NCBI RefSeq assembly: GCF_029227915.1
Contig: NC_079880.1
Coordinates: 12,985,501 to 13,049,500 of the forward strand
Length of the DNA: 64,000 nt
Reading direction: 5' to 3'
Origin: Hydractinia symbiolongicarpus
Taxonomy: Eukaryota; Cnidaria; Hydrozoa; Anthoathecata; Hydractiniidae
Part shown: positions 50,201 to 61,617 of the stretch, piece after piece
How the letters are laid out: every line of letters begins with the position of its first letter
How positions within the stretch are numbered: the stretch's first letter is position 1
Notes under the pieces: model-generated
Told to the model about the DNA's origin: nothing
Databases searched by the model: none
What the model saw: only the letters and a program-made list of their open reading frames with translations
Position numbers and translations under genes: made by a program

Positions 50201-53200
50201 AAGTTAATACACTTAACTGAATTTTATAAGGAATGATTAGATCCTTCCCAATCCCTTAGAATATTTAAGCTTACTATCAGGTAACTTTAGGTAAATTCAG
50301 TACAGTGGACTCTATCTATCTCGAACTCGAAAGAGATCAACGGTAATTTAAACAGGTTGTATGCGACATAGATGGTATTTAATATAGATGGTATTCGATA
50401 TAGACGGTATTCGAGATAAACGATATATGAGATAGATGATATTCGGGATAAACAGTTTTTGAGACACAACGATTTCAAGATAGACGGTTTTGAGATAGAC
50501 GATGTTCCAGGCGGTATTAGAGTCTATTGTATTTGTTTTTATGGAGTTTTTTTAAAGGGTTTAATCTCAGGTCAAGTCATGCCAAAGGCCATAAAAGTTT
50601 GCTTTTTTGTGTGTTTGCAGGACGTGTGCATGGTGTTGTCAAAGGTGAGGAGAGTACAGACGTTGCAGTCAAATGTTTGAAAGAAGGTTCCTCACCACAA
50701 GCGCTTGATGAGTTTCACAAAGAAGTTGCATTGATGTCAGTGCTACAACATGTGAACATATTGCGCTTACTTGCTGTGTCGACAGAAGAAGAACCATATT
50801 GCATGATTTTTGAATTCATGGAAAACGGTGACTTGAACGAGTACTTGAGAAAGTGGAAAGGAAAAGGTATGTAATTTGTTAGTTGTTATTGTTGTGTTGT
50901 GATGTGGGACTACGGATATCATTTCATATTGAGAATTAATAAATATAGGTTTAATGCTTTTTATCAGTTGCTTATTTTGCAATAAAATTCCAGACCAGAG
51001 AAGTCGACACAGATACAAAGAGTCCAGAAAAATAAACAATGCCAACCTTCATTTAGATTTAGTTTATTTTAGATTTTTTTAACCATAGCACTGTGTTTAT
51101 TTCTAGAGCACCTTAACGACAACGATTTGATCAAAATATGCAAACATGTGGCAGCTGGAATGGAGTATTTAGCCTCAAAGAAATTTCTTCATCGAGATCT
51201 TGCAACAAGAAATTGCTTAGTTGGAACGGATATGTTTGTAAAGATAGCAGATTTTGGAATGTCCAGAAATATTTACCACTCTGATTATTATAGGGTAAAA
51301 GTGGGATTCTTATTTTGTAGCTTGCATTGTAAGGTTTTGAAAGATCTACGGGCTGACACGATCCTTGAAAGTACTGGGATTTGTCAACTGCCACGAAGCA
51401 CACTGGAGTTTGACTGACGTTGACAGATTTTTCGTAATTTGTTTTTTTTTTTATTAGGCACAACTTTAAAAGCAGTTAATATTTTAGCATATTACTAAAA
51501 TTGATAACTTCCATGTAAACTCAATCAAGAGGGGATTGTGATTCTATTTTTTGGGATTATTCAATCCTTCGTCTTTTATAGGCCTGATATATTAAATTGT
51601 TTTAATCTCTTTTTTTTGATAATTTTTTTTATACTTATTTAAATAGTTGTTAAAGGGATTGACATTGCCTATTGAATAATTAAAAAAAAAAATGTTATGC
51701 AGATATAAATTCATTTTTTTAAGTAATTAAATTTAAATAATTTCAAATAATTTTTTTAATTAATTGGTTATTACGCATAATAAATATAACCCTAACCCTT
51801 ATACATAATAGCCAGTAAATGTATAAATTTCCAATTGATCCTACTATAACATATACATGCATGTTTCACAGGTCGGTGGCGAGGCAATGTTGCCTATTCG
51901 CTGGATGCCACCCGAAGCGATCTTATATGGTAAATTTACTGTGGCAGCAGACGTTTTTTCGTTTGGTGTTGTATTATGGGAAATATTTAGCTTTGCACTT
52001 CAACCGTTTTATGGATATTCAAATGAAGAAGTCATTGATTTCATTAAGAAGGTACGCCGCCATATTATTGTTGGATAAAGGGTTGCTGTTTTTCGAATTT
52101 ATGGCAAATTTTAGGGGTTTTTTAGATAACGTGTATTAAAATGACGAGCACTTTTGACGTTGTTTTTTGCAATATGTTAAGAAGGAAAGTTTCTATAGTA
52201 CTGGTCCAAAAATCTTAAAAGTTCATTGTTGTTAATAATCGACATGAAAAATCCTAAAATTTCTAGTTTATCAGCGATCTACAAAACCCTGATCTAAAAA
52301 ATCCTCAACTTATTAACCAGGTCATTCTAAGAATATTCACTAGAATCAGATAGTACAATTTAAAGAAAGCACTTCATTATCACCTGACAATTTTAAGATT
52401 TTCGTATTTTTCAGGGAGTTCTCTTACCCCAACCAGAAGATTGTCCTGAATGGATATACAACATAATGTTGGGATGCTGGAAACGTGAACCTGAAGATAG
52501 AATGAGTTTCTCACAAGCATTAAAGTTGTTGAAAGGACAGTTTCCTGATTATGACGAACCAAGTGAGTGTAATTAGTTGTGTGAGAAGCATATGGGTAAT
52601 TTACAGAATGAGAATAATTACTAAAGTTGGGAAGTGGTTTTCATTGCCGTCCATTGCAGAGATTGCTAAAACAACATTTCAATGTGCTGCGATTTAACAA
52701 AGATATGGGTTTAGTGGCATGCTAAAAAAAATTTCCAGCTTTTTATTAAACGCCCTCTTGATATAACGCCTCTTTGGAACATTTATTTTTTTAAGTAAAC
52801 GCCCCTCGTCATTTATTAAGAAAAATACGGCATATATTTAACTACCCTATCACATCCATAGCCTTTTTAGATACAAGGCTATCCCGACAAACATTGATTA
52901 CATACTCTTTTTAGGAGGAGCATCACCCTCCACATCAGCTGAAGGCTACGATGTTGTCACTGTCATTCCACCAGAGTCAACGTACGATCAGGTTCCATTG
53001 CACAATGAAGACGAAGACGAAAAAGTTGCTCCTACGACGGAGGGTAAACAATATTATCAAAATGTAAAAACATCTATGGAAAAAAGTACGTAAAGCTTAG
53101 TTTACATTAGGGTTTAATTGCTTATTAAGTTCGTGAAGCTTTAAGAATCATCATCGAATAATAGCTGGTGGCATGAAGTATTAAATTACTTTGCACGAAA

Positions 53201-56200
53201 TCCATAATAAAGCTGTGGGGAAACCGTTTTGGAGATAAAGAATAAGGCTATTATCAAGTCTAGTGGTTATTAAATTTATAGAAAGACCCGAATTGCGACA
53301 TTAATAAGGACTTTGTTGAATGTTGTTTACTCGTCAGATTCGACTTGCTTTATTGATAATAGGAAACAACTATTTTTTGTTTGGTAAAATCATACTTACT
53401 ACCACAGCTCACATAAATAACGAAACCATCGATCTTTTAGATCCGAGTTTAGCAGAAGAAGCACCGTGCTATCAAAACATCAAGCCAAATCAACCGCACC
53501 GTAAGAATGATATGTTTTTATTCATCCATAGTTCTTGGACGATTTTAGACATTAAACTGATCCGACGAACACAAAGGATCGGATGGTGGGATGGGTCAGA
53601 TGTCCAATGGGGCCTCTTATGTTTTTTAGATATAGTTTAGGTGGCTTTGAAAAAAATTATTTTCTCCATTTTAACACAATAAGACTTTATATTTTGAATA
53701 ATGTTTTAGGCAATCTGGAGGCACCAACTATGGTGGGCTTTTTTAGTACATATGTTGGCCCCTCCACTTTTAAGTGGCCCTATAAAATATTTTAATTTAT
53801 GCTTATCAGAAATCAAAAAAAAAAAAGAAAATCGCGGGGGAGATTTAGTTTCAAGCTTTTAATTTAATATTTTACAGGTCAAATACACAAAAAACTGAAA
53901 AAGCTTAAGAGGCCAAACATTTTCACCAACTTGCAGAGACATCTTCTCTATTTAAATGCAACAACTTGATTTCTCCATAGCATACATAACAAAACATAGC
54001 ATATCGAAATGTGTGAAATCTCTCGATACCTGAAGTATATTCCATACATAAATATAAGACTTACAATTTGGTGATAATCCCAAAAGGACGAGAAATCATT
54101 CATTTTTTGTTTCACATCCTGAGAAATATTATTCTGTTTTAGAAAATAATGACGATGGACATTCAAACGGTGCATTTGATGATGACAACAATCTCACTGC
54201 TTCTCTCGTACCTGCAGAACTACGTAAGTTTAAGAAGATGTACCTTCCTAAATTCCTTTTAAAGCTTCCCTACCGCATAAAATAAGTTAAGCTCATAAGA
54301 AAGATTTTTCAAAGTTATCTAGAAAATTCTTCGTTCTCGAAATATATGTGTTGAAAATTTTGCAAATCATTATGACGTCATCCACTAGCTCTAAAACATG
54401 TTGTTTTTAAGTGTATTGATGGTAACTAAATATTGAAATTTAGGTAGAATGTTTAAAACGCCAAAATTAAATGTCCAAAAAAATGTTTTAACCCTACATA
54501 CCGTGGTAAACCGTTAAATATAAAACCTCAATCAGGGCTAACTTATAATGTCAGCATAATTTAGTGCAACTTCTCGTCCAAAATTTTGAGAACCCATGGA
54601 TAAATCCAAAAATGTAAATTTATCGTATGAAAATTAGCATGTTTAAATTTTAGTATTTTCTTTTATTTGTCAGGAAGAACTTCAAAAACAAACAATAAGA
54701 CAAACTCTCTCCCAAAAGTTAGAAAAAGTATTGAAAAAAAAGCTTTGAAGGTCTCCAAAACAGACTCATATCCACGTGGTGGAGGCTCTTTGGGTGGAGG
54801 TCGTTCTATTAAAGATGTTTTAAAAGAAGATGCAAGATATGTGTCTGGAGACAGTCTCGCGAAAGCTGCAGAACCAATCGGTACGTAATTTTTTGTTAAA
54901 GTTCGAACACAATATTTTTTAAACGTTTGAAATCTCGCACTGTTTTTCTTGTTTTAAATCTTTACGAATGGTTTCCGATGAAAAATATACTTTAACTCTA
55001 AATTATGCGAACAGAGAAAATACTTTCATAGTTATACAAATTAAAAAAGTTGAGGTGAAAAACTTCATTTGTTTGATATAGAAGGATGAATGCAGATAAT
55101 GAGTCTCGGCTTTAATGTCAGTCTTGAGTTACTGTTTCATTTCGGTCACTTGAGACGTTTTAAATCATGGGGCGTTTCACATAACTTTCTTAAGGCGACT
55201 GCCAATCGGGACAACATTTTGGCCAACATAGGTCACCGAAATTTGTTGGCCAACATCCTGTCTTGATTTGCAGTAGCTGTAAACATGTTGGCGAAGAAAA
55301 AATAAGCCAAAAATAGCGGCATGTGGGCGGTGAAAAAAAAAACCGTGCTTGATACTTTAAGGGCAGAAATTTTCGCGGGCAGAAATTTTCGCGATTATCG
55401 CGATTTTGGCCCCTTTCTGCGAAAATCTCTGCTCAGTAAGAAATTTAACCTGAAATTCGCGAAAGTTATTTTCGCAAAAAATCAACTTTTTCTAAAAATC
55501 TCAAAAGTTTTTTCCAGGTTTTAAGCGCTGAAAAATCTTAAATAACGAGGGCCCTGAGGAGAAGGGTAGAAATAATAGAATCACAACGAAAAAAATTAAC
55601 AGCCTGAAAAATGGCTCCAAAGCCCGACTCAATGTGGGAAAATCAGCTAAAATATCGAAAAACGGAAGGGTTTGAATATCTTTGTATCAGATATTTCATT
55701 GGAAAGATATTCGATTTAAAAACAATTTTTTTTCATTAAAATCCATTGTCATTTGCGAAAGTTTTTGTTTTCAAAAATGTAGATTTTGGAAAATTATTCT
55801 ATTTTGTCTGTAAAATTTCTTCCAGAAGTAGAATTCACGAAAATTAACTTCGCGAAATTTCTGCCCCCAAAGATTTCTGCCCTTAAAGTAAACAAAACTT
55901 ATTTGTAAACGCAAAGATATGGCTGTTGGAATGCTTATTACCTTTGATTAAAACATTTATTCGTAGATCTAGGCAAAGTTTAAATGTATAATATTTATGT
56001 TATGAATATGCAGAGAGTTATTCATAAAGTTAAGCTAGCTACTCAATGAGTTTTACGTACTTCCATCTTGAAGGAAGAAGGAAGAAAACAGCTCGTTTAA
56101 GCTTCTACCAAGCTATTCCATTTTTACCAAGCTATTCCATTTTCACATCAAAAACTTTTTGATATTAATTAAACCGTGTCTACAAATTTTTGTTTGTCTT

Positions 56201-56550
56201 TTTTTTTGCGAGAAATTTTTGTCTGGCATACTGAAGAGGAGTATAAGTTTAATATCTACTAGGAAACCTTGTTTGTTAACTTTCCTTGCCTTAAATGTTG
56301 GAGGTGTTAAATGAATCAACGTTACTAGTGTGTTGGGCAAGTTTTAGATACAATATGACTGTTAAGGCTTTGAAGATTTATTGTTTTCTTTTAAGATGCA
56401 CCGAGTAGGCACATCCAACCTTCATTTCGTCCATCAAGTGAATTTCTACAATTTCATGGTTACGGTGAAGATATTCAGGCTACAGACCCTGATGAAAGAA
56501 ATATGATAAAGAAAATAATTGAAGGTGATCACTCAAAGCATGGAAAATAG
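47222..56550 (+). CDS. Receptor tyrosine kinase with trefoil-like and Frizzled-CRD ectodomain
   Basis: Thirteen exons: 47222-47294, 47687-47849, 48336-48799, 49773-50096, 50621-50866, 51107-51294, 51872-52051, 52415-52562, 52915-53085, 53408-53500, 54143-54223, 54674-54880, 56396-56550; 830 aa with every phase consistent. Order: signal peptide (1-24); six-cysteine domain 28-73 with trefoil-like CG-x3-VT-x2-QC and CC; ten-cysteine Frizzled CRD (about 83-230); TM 246-269; kinase about 325-590; tail 596-830. The kinase is intact: [12 protein letters not shown] with K359, HRDLATRN with D454, DFG 472-474, and activation-loop Y480/Y484/Y485 (IYHSDYYR) as in MuSK, ROR and Trk. Unlike ROR or MuSK it has no Ig or kringle domain. 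Tail motifs YQNV (Y643) and YQNI (Y674) fit Grb2-type SH2 docking. Likely a Wnt-type or unknown ligand receptor; the ligand is not inferable. Confidence 0.93.
47862..47964 (+). mobile_element. Helitron-like 3' end fragment (RTK intron 2)
   Basis: Contains a CTGTCTGTCTG-type block and ends GATTTTTCCACGGGCTGACGACTAA, in two parts matching the element at 62675-62837. The hairpin's left arm is decayed here (CCCTGTCG). CTAA followed by T fits the CTRR|T terminus typical of Helitrons. Confidence 0.45.
49310..49565. repeat. AATTAACCGCC / AAACGCCC degenerate tandem repeat (RTK intron 3)
   Basis: About ten degenerate units of 20-30 bp with words such as TTTACTCAATTAACCGCC, CATTAAACGCCCCTC and TTAACGCCCGTCTTGA. 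Similar words occur at 52735-52845 and, inverted, at 35120-35295. It lies between the CRD exon and the TM exon of the receptor kinase. Confidence 0.7.
50303..50529. mobile_element. Miniature inverted-repeat element with TA target duplication (RTK intron 4)
   Basis: Ends CAGTGGACTCTA (50303-) and TAGAGTCTATTG (-50529) form a 12-bp terminal inverted repeat with two mismatches, flanked on both sides by TA. The interior is a degenerate repeat of GATAGACGGTATTCGAGATA-like words. TA duplication plus ends starting CAG fit the pogo/Tigger-Tc1 class; no transposase is present. Confidence 0.7.
52735..52845. repeat. AAACGCCC repeat fragment (RTK intron 8)
   Basis: TTATTAAACGCCCTCTTGAT, ATAACGCCTCTTT and GTAAACGCCCCTCGT are the same vocabulary as 49310-49565. 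Confidence 0.55.
55360..55870. repeat. TTCGCGAAA-rich self-complementary repeat (RTK intron 12)
   Basis: Contains two direct GGGCAGAAATTTTCGCG copies near 55361-55392 and near-inverse text at 55840-55890 (CGAAATTTCTGCCC and TTCTGCCCTTAAAGTA against ACTTTAAGGGCAGAAA at 55351-55365). The two ends are thus inverted repeats bounding an element of about 540 bp. Confidence 0.65.
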
Positions 56551-56596
56551 TTCTTTTTGATCAAAGAGCTGACTATGTTGATGCAAACAACAAGGC

Positions 56597-56602
56597 AATA
56601 AA
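56597..56602 (+). promoter_or_regulatory. Polyadenylation signal AATAAA of the receptor kinase gene
   Basis: A canonical hexamer 47 nt after the stop codon at 56550. Confidence 0.6.
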
Positions 56603-59226
56603 CATCGCACTTTGAAGGCATCCTGACCACCCGTGGTCGTGTTTTGTATTTAAAGTTCCCGCTGATTGGCTGTTATTGGAACGACCTCTTTTGTCAATTT
56701 AGCCACTAAAATACTTTCTTGGTTCTTTCATAAGATAGACTTAAAAACGTTTTTATTAAGTTTTGTGAGATTATGTGCTGGTAAATACATTATTGATTCG
56801 ATATTCAAAGTTTTATTCAAACGAAGATGATATTTAATAGTTGTTTCAAGAAATATTTTGAGTTTTTAAACCGTCAACTGGATTCCATATCAGGAGGCAA
56901 GAAAAATGAAACACGCTTCTAAAACTACTTGAAATAATTCTTATTTTTATTTATCTGAATAATACTCCGAAGCTCATATGCGGTGTACATTTAATATTAT
57001 GTTTATTATAAGCATATATTTTGCTTTTATATTTTGCTTTACGGTTTTTTCGAAGTAAAGGAAACCAGAAACTCTAGTCACGGATGACATAGCATTGATA
57101 TCATTTATTTTAACGCAACCACATGAATTTATTTTTTTGTAGAATAACATCCGTTTGACTTCAACTTAGAATTTAGCGAATTTAAAAATTTAAATTGATA
57201 ACTGATTCATTGAAAAATTGTTTAGAGAAAACACTGAAAACATAATGATTTTCGCGTGTACCGCAAACTTCTTTTAATTTCGCGAAAACTTGTTTTGAGT
57301 ATGCGAAAATATTTTAAAATTGCTTTTTACTAACTAACAAAAAATTGTTTTAGTGGAAAAATAAAAATTCATTTTAGCAAGCGAATTCGTTCACCCAATT
57401 TTGTTATTCATAGAGAAAAAGTCAGCGTAAAAAAAGTCGGTAAAAATTTTGAATCGGTTAAGTTATTAGTTACCCGCACAAAATTTACAAACTATTTATC
57501 ACAATACTTATTGAGTTTATAAAATCTTGGATGAAATAAAAACAAATGTGTTTGTTTTCTCCAAAAATTTTATACAAAGAAATTTGTTACGATCCTTCGT
57601 TTCATACAATAATTTCAAGCAACTGAAAATGCCTGTTACTTCCTTTTCAAGAAATTCTTTTCTTAATGGAATAAAAAGGGGATCAAAATTGACAAAGTCG
57701 AAAAAAAATCATTAAAATAAGGAAAATATTTTGATCGCTAAAAAACTTTAGTTACTAAGAAAAAATTTAATCATTACCTACAAAATTTTTTCATTGAAAT
57801 GCAAAAGATATAAAAGCGGTGTAAAACTATAGTTGTTATTTTCATATTGTGTAAAAAGAAGATAAAATAATCAGAATTTTTAGGATTTTATAACAATGTA
57901 TAGCAAATTTTATTGATTATAGATTTTTTTTAGTCGAAATTTTTTATTTGTAGTAAAATGTTTTTAACACATCGATTTTATATGTAGGTATGTATCATAT
58001 TTTAGATAAAAAAAAGTTAACTAAAAAATTGGATTCTAACAGTTTTATCTTTCAATTAACATAAAAAATTACCCTTCTTATTTCTATGTTCTCAGCAGAT
58101 GGGAGGATCACACAGTTACAGTGTTTGTTATGAGGCAAAAAAACTCATTTTAGCCCGCACTGGTAATATAAGAGCTGCAAAATTCGGACTAATAATCAAT
58201 CAGTCAGTAAATATTAATTTTAAGAAAATCACTATGATTACCGTGGTATAAAAAGTCATCATGCTCCTCATATTTACCTTAATATTTTAAACAACACAAA
58301 AAGTACAACCTCGACTTATTTAAAATCCGCCATTTTTAAATCTATATTATTGCTTAAGAATCAAAGTTTTGTACATATGTAGTGCCAAGAGCATTTACGT
58401 TTTCATTTTCTTTTTTTGTTAATTCCACATAGCGATTCTTAGTGTCCAATCAAGACTACCTATGGGCTTCTTCACAACTACGCCCTGTGCCCTAGGTGCG
58501 TTCTCCCGCATTTTAAAAAAAACGTTAATTTGACGTAAATACAGTCTGGAAGTGTCGTTTCTTTACTCCAGAATGCTGAAATGACGGGAGTTTATATTCG
58601 TAAATGATATCTCATTTTTTAAAGAAAAAAAACCCCTCGTTTTATATAACTGTACTCACGTGTATTTTTCTTAAGATCCTGTAACAAAATCTGGAAGAAT
58701 AGAAAACAATTTTGTCACACCCATCCAAGCAACAAATTGTTTCTTCATTTTCTTATTTTGTTTTAAGAGGGCGTAGATTCTGAGAGCTTTGAGAGGGCGT
58801 AGCCTCTGTGTATGGCGGTCTTAATTGTTTAATACTGTTTGTGGCCCTTACTCGATCATCTTTGCCTTTCTTATTTCAAAACTACTTAACTACTTTTTGT
58901 AGATGGTTAGAGTTAGAATAATATGCTGGTATATTTTTAAGCAGAAGTTTTAAGTCATTTTGAAGTTGTACGACTTTTGCTACCAGTTAAGTAACTTTTT
59001 TATCATTTTTAAAAATATAGTTACTCATTAAAAATCTGCTTGTGCGAGGGTTACAAAGTTACCTCGAAGGAAGAATAACATTAAAAGAAATTCAGATTGT
59101 AAAATAGAAACAAACGAACAAACAAAAACAAAACACGCTTATTTCATGTAGCTTGATATTTAGAAAAAAATGCAGCTGATACTTGCAGAGTATTGAAGAC
59201 ATGCCAATGCAATGTTTGCTATAATT
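56603..59226. other. Intergenic, very AT-rich, no gene seen
   Basis: No exon with domain-like translation was found. A short TTTCGCGAAAA repeat block lies at about 57240-57310. Near 58780-58805 there is a direct duplication of GAGGGCGTAG. Otherwise nothing is recognisable. Confidence 0.5.
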
Positions 59227-59475
59227 TCAACCAGAACAGACGCGTTTTTTTCTCCGCTTGCAAATTTTATAACATCTCTTCCGAAAGCAGTACCTTACAC
59301 AGTGTCTTGTCCATCGAGGTTTGCAAAGATGTGGTAAATTTGATAGGTATCTACCAAGGCCACGATACCCTTGCCGAAGACTTCCCACTATCTGTTTTCG
59401 TTTAGCTGCAGCATCGTTAAGTTGCGAACATATTAACAATATATACACAACCACATAAACATGGAGCTCCTTCAT
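59227..59475 (-). CDS. Secreted six-cysteine, highly cationic peptide (putative antimicrobial-type)
   Basis: A single-exon 82-aa ORF runs from ATG 59475-59473 to TGA 59229-59227. Residues 1-24 look like a cleavable signal peptide (hydrophobic core VYVVVYILLIC, then DAAA). The predicted mature 58 residues contain 20 Lys/Arg, two His and no Asp or Glu. Six cysteines (51, 59, 63, 68, 72, 80) follow a mirror-symmetric spacing C-x7-C-x3-C-x4-C-x3-C-x7-C; the central CxxxC...CxxxC is the helical-hairpin pattern. I do not recognise the family. Small, secreted, disulphide-rich, strongly basic peptides are commonly antimicrobial in invertebrates, so that role is an inference; a venom-type or signalling peptide is an alternative. 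The N-terminal mature part (residues 31-50) is Gly/Arg/Leu-rich. No polyadenylation signal was found. Confidence 0.6.
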   Translation of the reverse strand: MKELHVYVVVYILLICSQLNDAAAKRKQIVGSLRQGYRGLGRYLSNLPHLCKPRWTRHCVRYCFRKRCYKICKRRKKRVCSG

Positions 59476-60894
59476 TGTTCTTAAAGTAGGTGTTGCTTGC
59501 TATACCAATCGTCTTTATTATCAGTTTAGGCGATCGCATTATTTTTGATACATTTACAGCGTGGTAATGTAATAACTTTGACCACAAAAAACAGTTTTGG
59601 CTAGCTTGTAAATGAAACTTCCCTATCTTATGTGGTATTTGAGGTTTAGCACAAAATGGATGCTTAGCTACATAGATAGATGCTTAGCTGCAAGATAGAT
59701 GCTTTGTTACACTGAGAAACTTTAACCATAAAAAAACAATTTTGGCTAGCTTGTAAGTGATACTCTTTTGAGGTTTAACACAAGATGAATGCTTAGCTAT
59801 AAAGATCGATGCTTAGCTACATAGATGGATGCTTAGCTACATAGATAGATGCTTAGCTACACTAATGGAGTGTCATGAGCACCTGGGTCACTCCTTACTA
59901 ATTTCACTGATCAGATAAAGCAACGAGTAAATTATTCTTTACTTTAAACAATTTTTTGAAAAATCTGAAGCGTCTAAAAATGTATTTTGGTGAGCTTTCT
60001 AGTAACGAACTAAATAGGGATGAACCATTACACACATTTAAAAATGCTAAAAAGCTCCAACGCGTCATAGTAACGTGGCATTGAGGCTATGTTCAGCCGA
60101 CCTTTTAACTCGCATCGAATTAAACCATGTACATTTCTCGCATCATGATAGACAGATTTTTAAGTAAAAGAGTTGGTTTTGATGTCTTCACTATAGCATG
60201 GAGGTACAAATAGAGAGTTCTATCTCCATGCGAATAGATAGTAAAACGTTTAACCAAAGAAAACGATTTCTTATGGACTTAGATATAAGTTAAAATGCAT
60301 GCTCAATTGAGACATTTTATGTCATGCCGAAAAAAAAATCATTTGAAGTAGATCTATTAGATATAACTTACAACATAATGATTAAAACACGCTGCGTGAT
60401 GTAGCATGTTAATTTTGTCATTTTGTAACTTCTTGAATGGTCAGAAAATTTACTTCATTATTCCACGTTAACGTGGTTATGCTATATAAGAAAATCAAGA
60501 GGAATGGGTTTAAAGATGTGTGTCGTAAAATGTTTGGAAAAAATGTACCGTTAGTTGACTTATTTTCGCAAGGTTAAAAAAAAAGAATTTCACAGAGATT
60601 AATTTCGCGAATTAGTCATTTTAAGACATACTTAGGGATTATCAAATAGGGATTTGAACAAGTTTAACAAAAATGATTTGATTATATAAAAAATACGAAA
60701 GTTTGTAAACGGTATTTGTTGCTAAAAACAAAGTCCCACTTTTTTTGATTGTGGAAAAGGATTCTTCAAAGTTTGGTAGATATAAATATATAATACCTAT
60801 ATGAAAGTTTTTTACTATAGTGAAGTAAGGTTGAAATATCTATAGTTGCTTATATCTTCAAGACTGTTGCAAGACTGTCAGTTGTCAGGAGCTA
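59476..60894. other. Upstream of the cationic peptide gene; repeat plus AT-rich sequence
   Basis: Immediately upstream (minus-strand sense) lies a GGTATAGC word at about 59507-59514, a possible weak TATA-like element. The rest contains the tandem repeat at 59565-59870 and a TTTCGCGAATTA block at about 60560-60620. No gene was seen. Confidence 0.4.
59565..59870. repeat. Nested tandem repeat: about 20-bp GATGCTTAGCTACATA units in a duplicated block
   Basis: A short unit GATGCTTAGCTACATAGATA occurs about eight times. It is embedded in a larger duplicated block beginning AACTTTGACCACAAAAAACA / AACTTTAACCATAAAAAAAC and sharing TTTTGGCTAGCTTGTAA. It sits about 90-400 bp upstream of the cationic peptide ATG. 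Confidence 0.8.
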
Positions 60895-61617
60895 ATGGTA
60901 CAAACAGGACTTGCCTATTGGATTTTACAAGAATCAATTTTTCGCATACCCAGTGTTGTATCTTTGTTTTTATTGTATATATACTTATATATATAGTTAA
61001 TTGTGTATTCTTTCGTTAGTCATGGTTTTTGAAAACAATTCATTTAAATAAAATAAATAAAAAATAAAAGAGATTAAAAAAACCTATTTGTTTCTTAAAG
61101 CTCTCATAGTAACATTTGAATTTAACCGAAACAGGCACTTCAAAAAATACACGTCTCAATAGTAACAAGAAAATCTGTCAGTTTGAACACACAATCCAAT
61201 CCTAATAAACAAATTAGAACATGGTTAAAATCTGCCTATGCAAGAAAGTGGGACGGCTTAAACACTCACAACTTCCAGAAGGCTATTCTGACCTTCTGTC
61301 AGTTGAAACAAGAAGGCTTTCAACTATCTACGCTTTTGTGAAAATGTTTTATTACAATGGATAGCAGCAGTACTTGCATATAGAGGGTGATAACGATTAA
61401 AAAAACACTGTATATAAAGAACTTTTACTATAAAAAATATCAGTAATATTTTTTATTTATTTTATTTAAATGAATTGTTTTAAAAACCATGAATAACGAA
61501 AGAATACACAATTAACTATATATATAAGTATATATACAATAAAAACAAAGATACAACACTGGGTATGCGAAAAATTGATTCCTGTAAAATCCAATAGGCA
61601 AGTCCTGTTTGTACCAT
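60895..61617. mobile_element. 723-bp element with 171-bp near-identical inverted arms
   Basis: Arms 60895-61066 and 61447-61617 are reverse complements with only a few differences (for example ACAAGAATCAATT versus the complement of AATTGATTCCTGT). The outer ends are ATGGTAC/GTACCAT. The 380-bp centre has no recognisable coding sequence. No clear target-site duplication was found at the arm ends. It fits a fold-back DNA transposon or a local inverted duplication. Confidence 0.75.
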
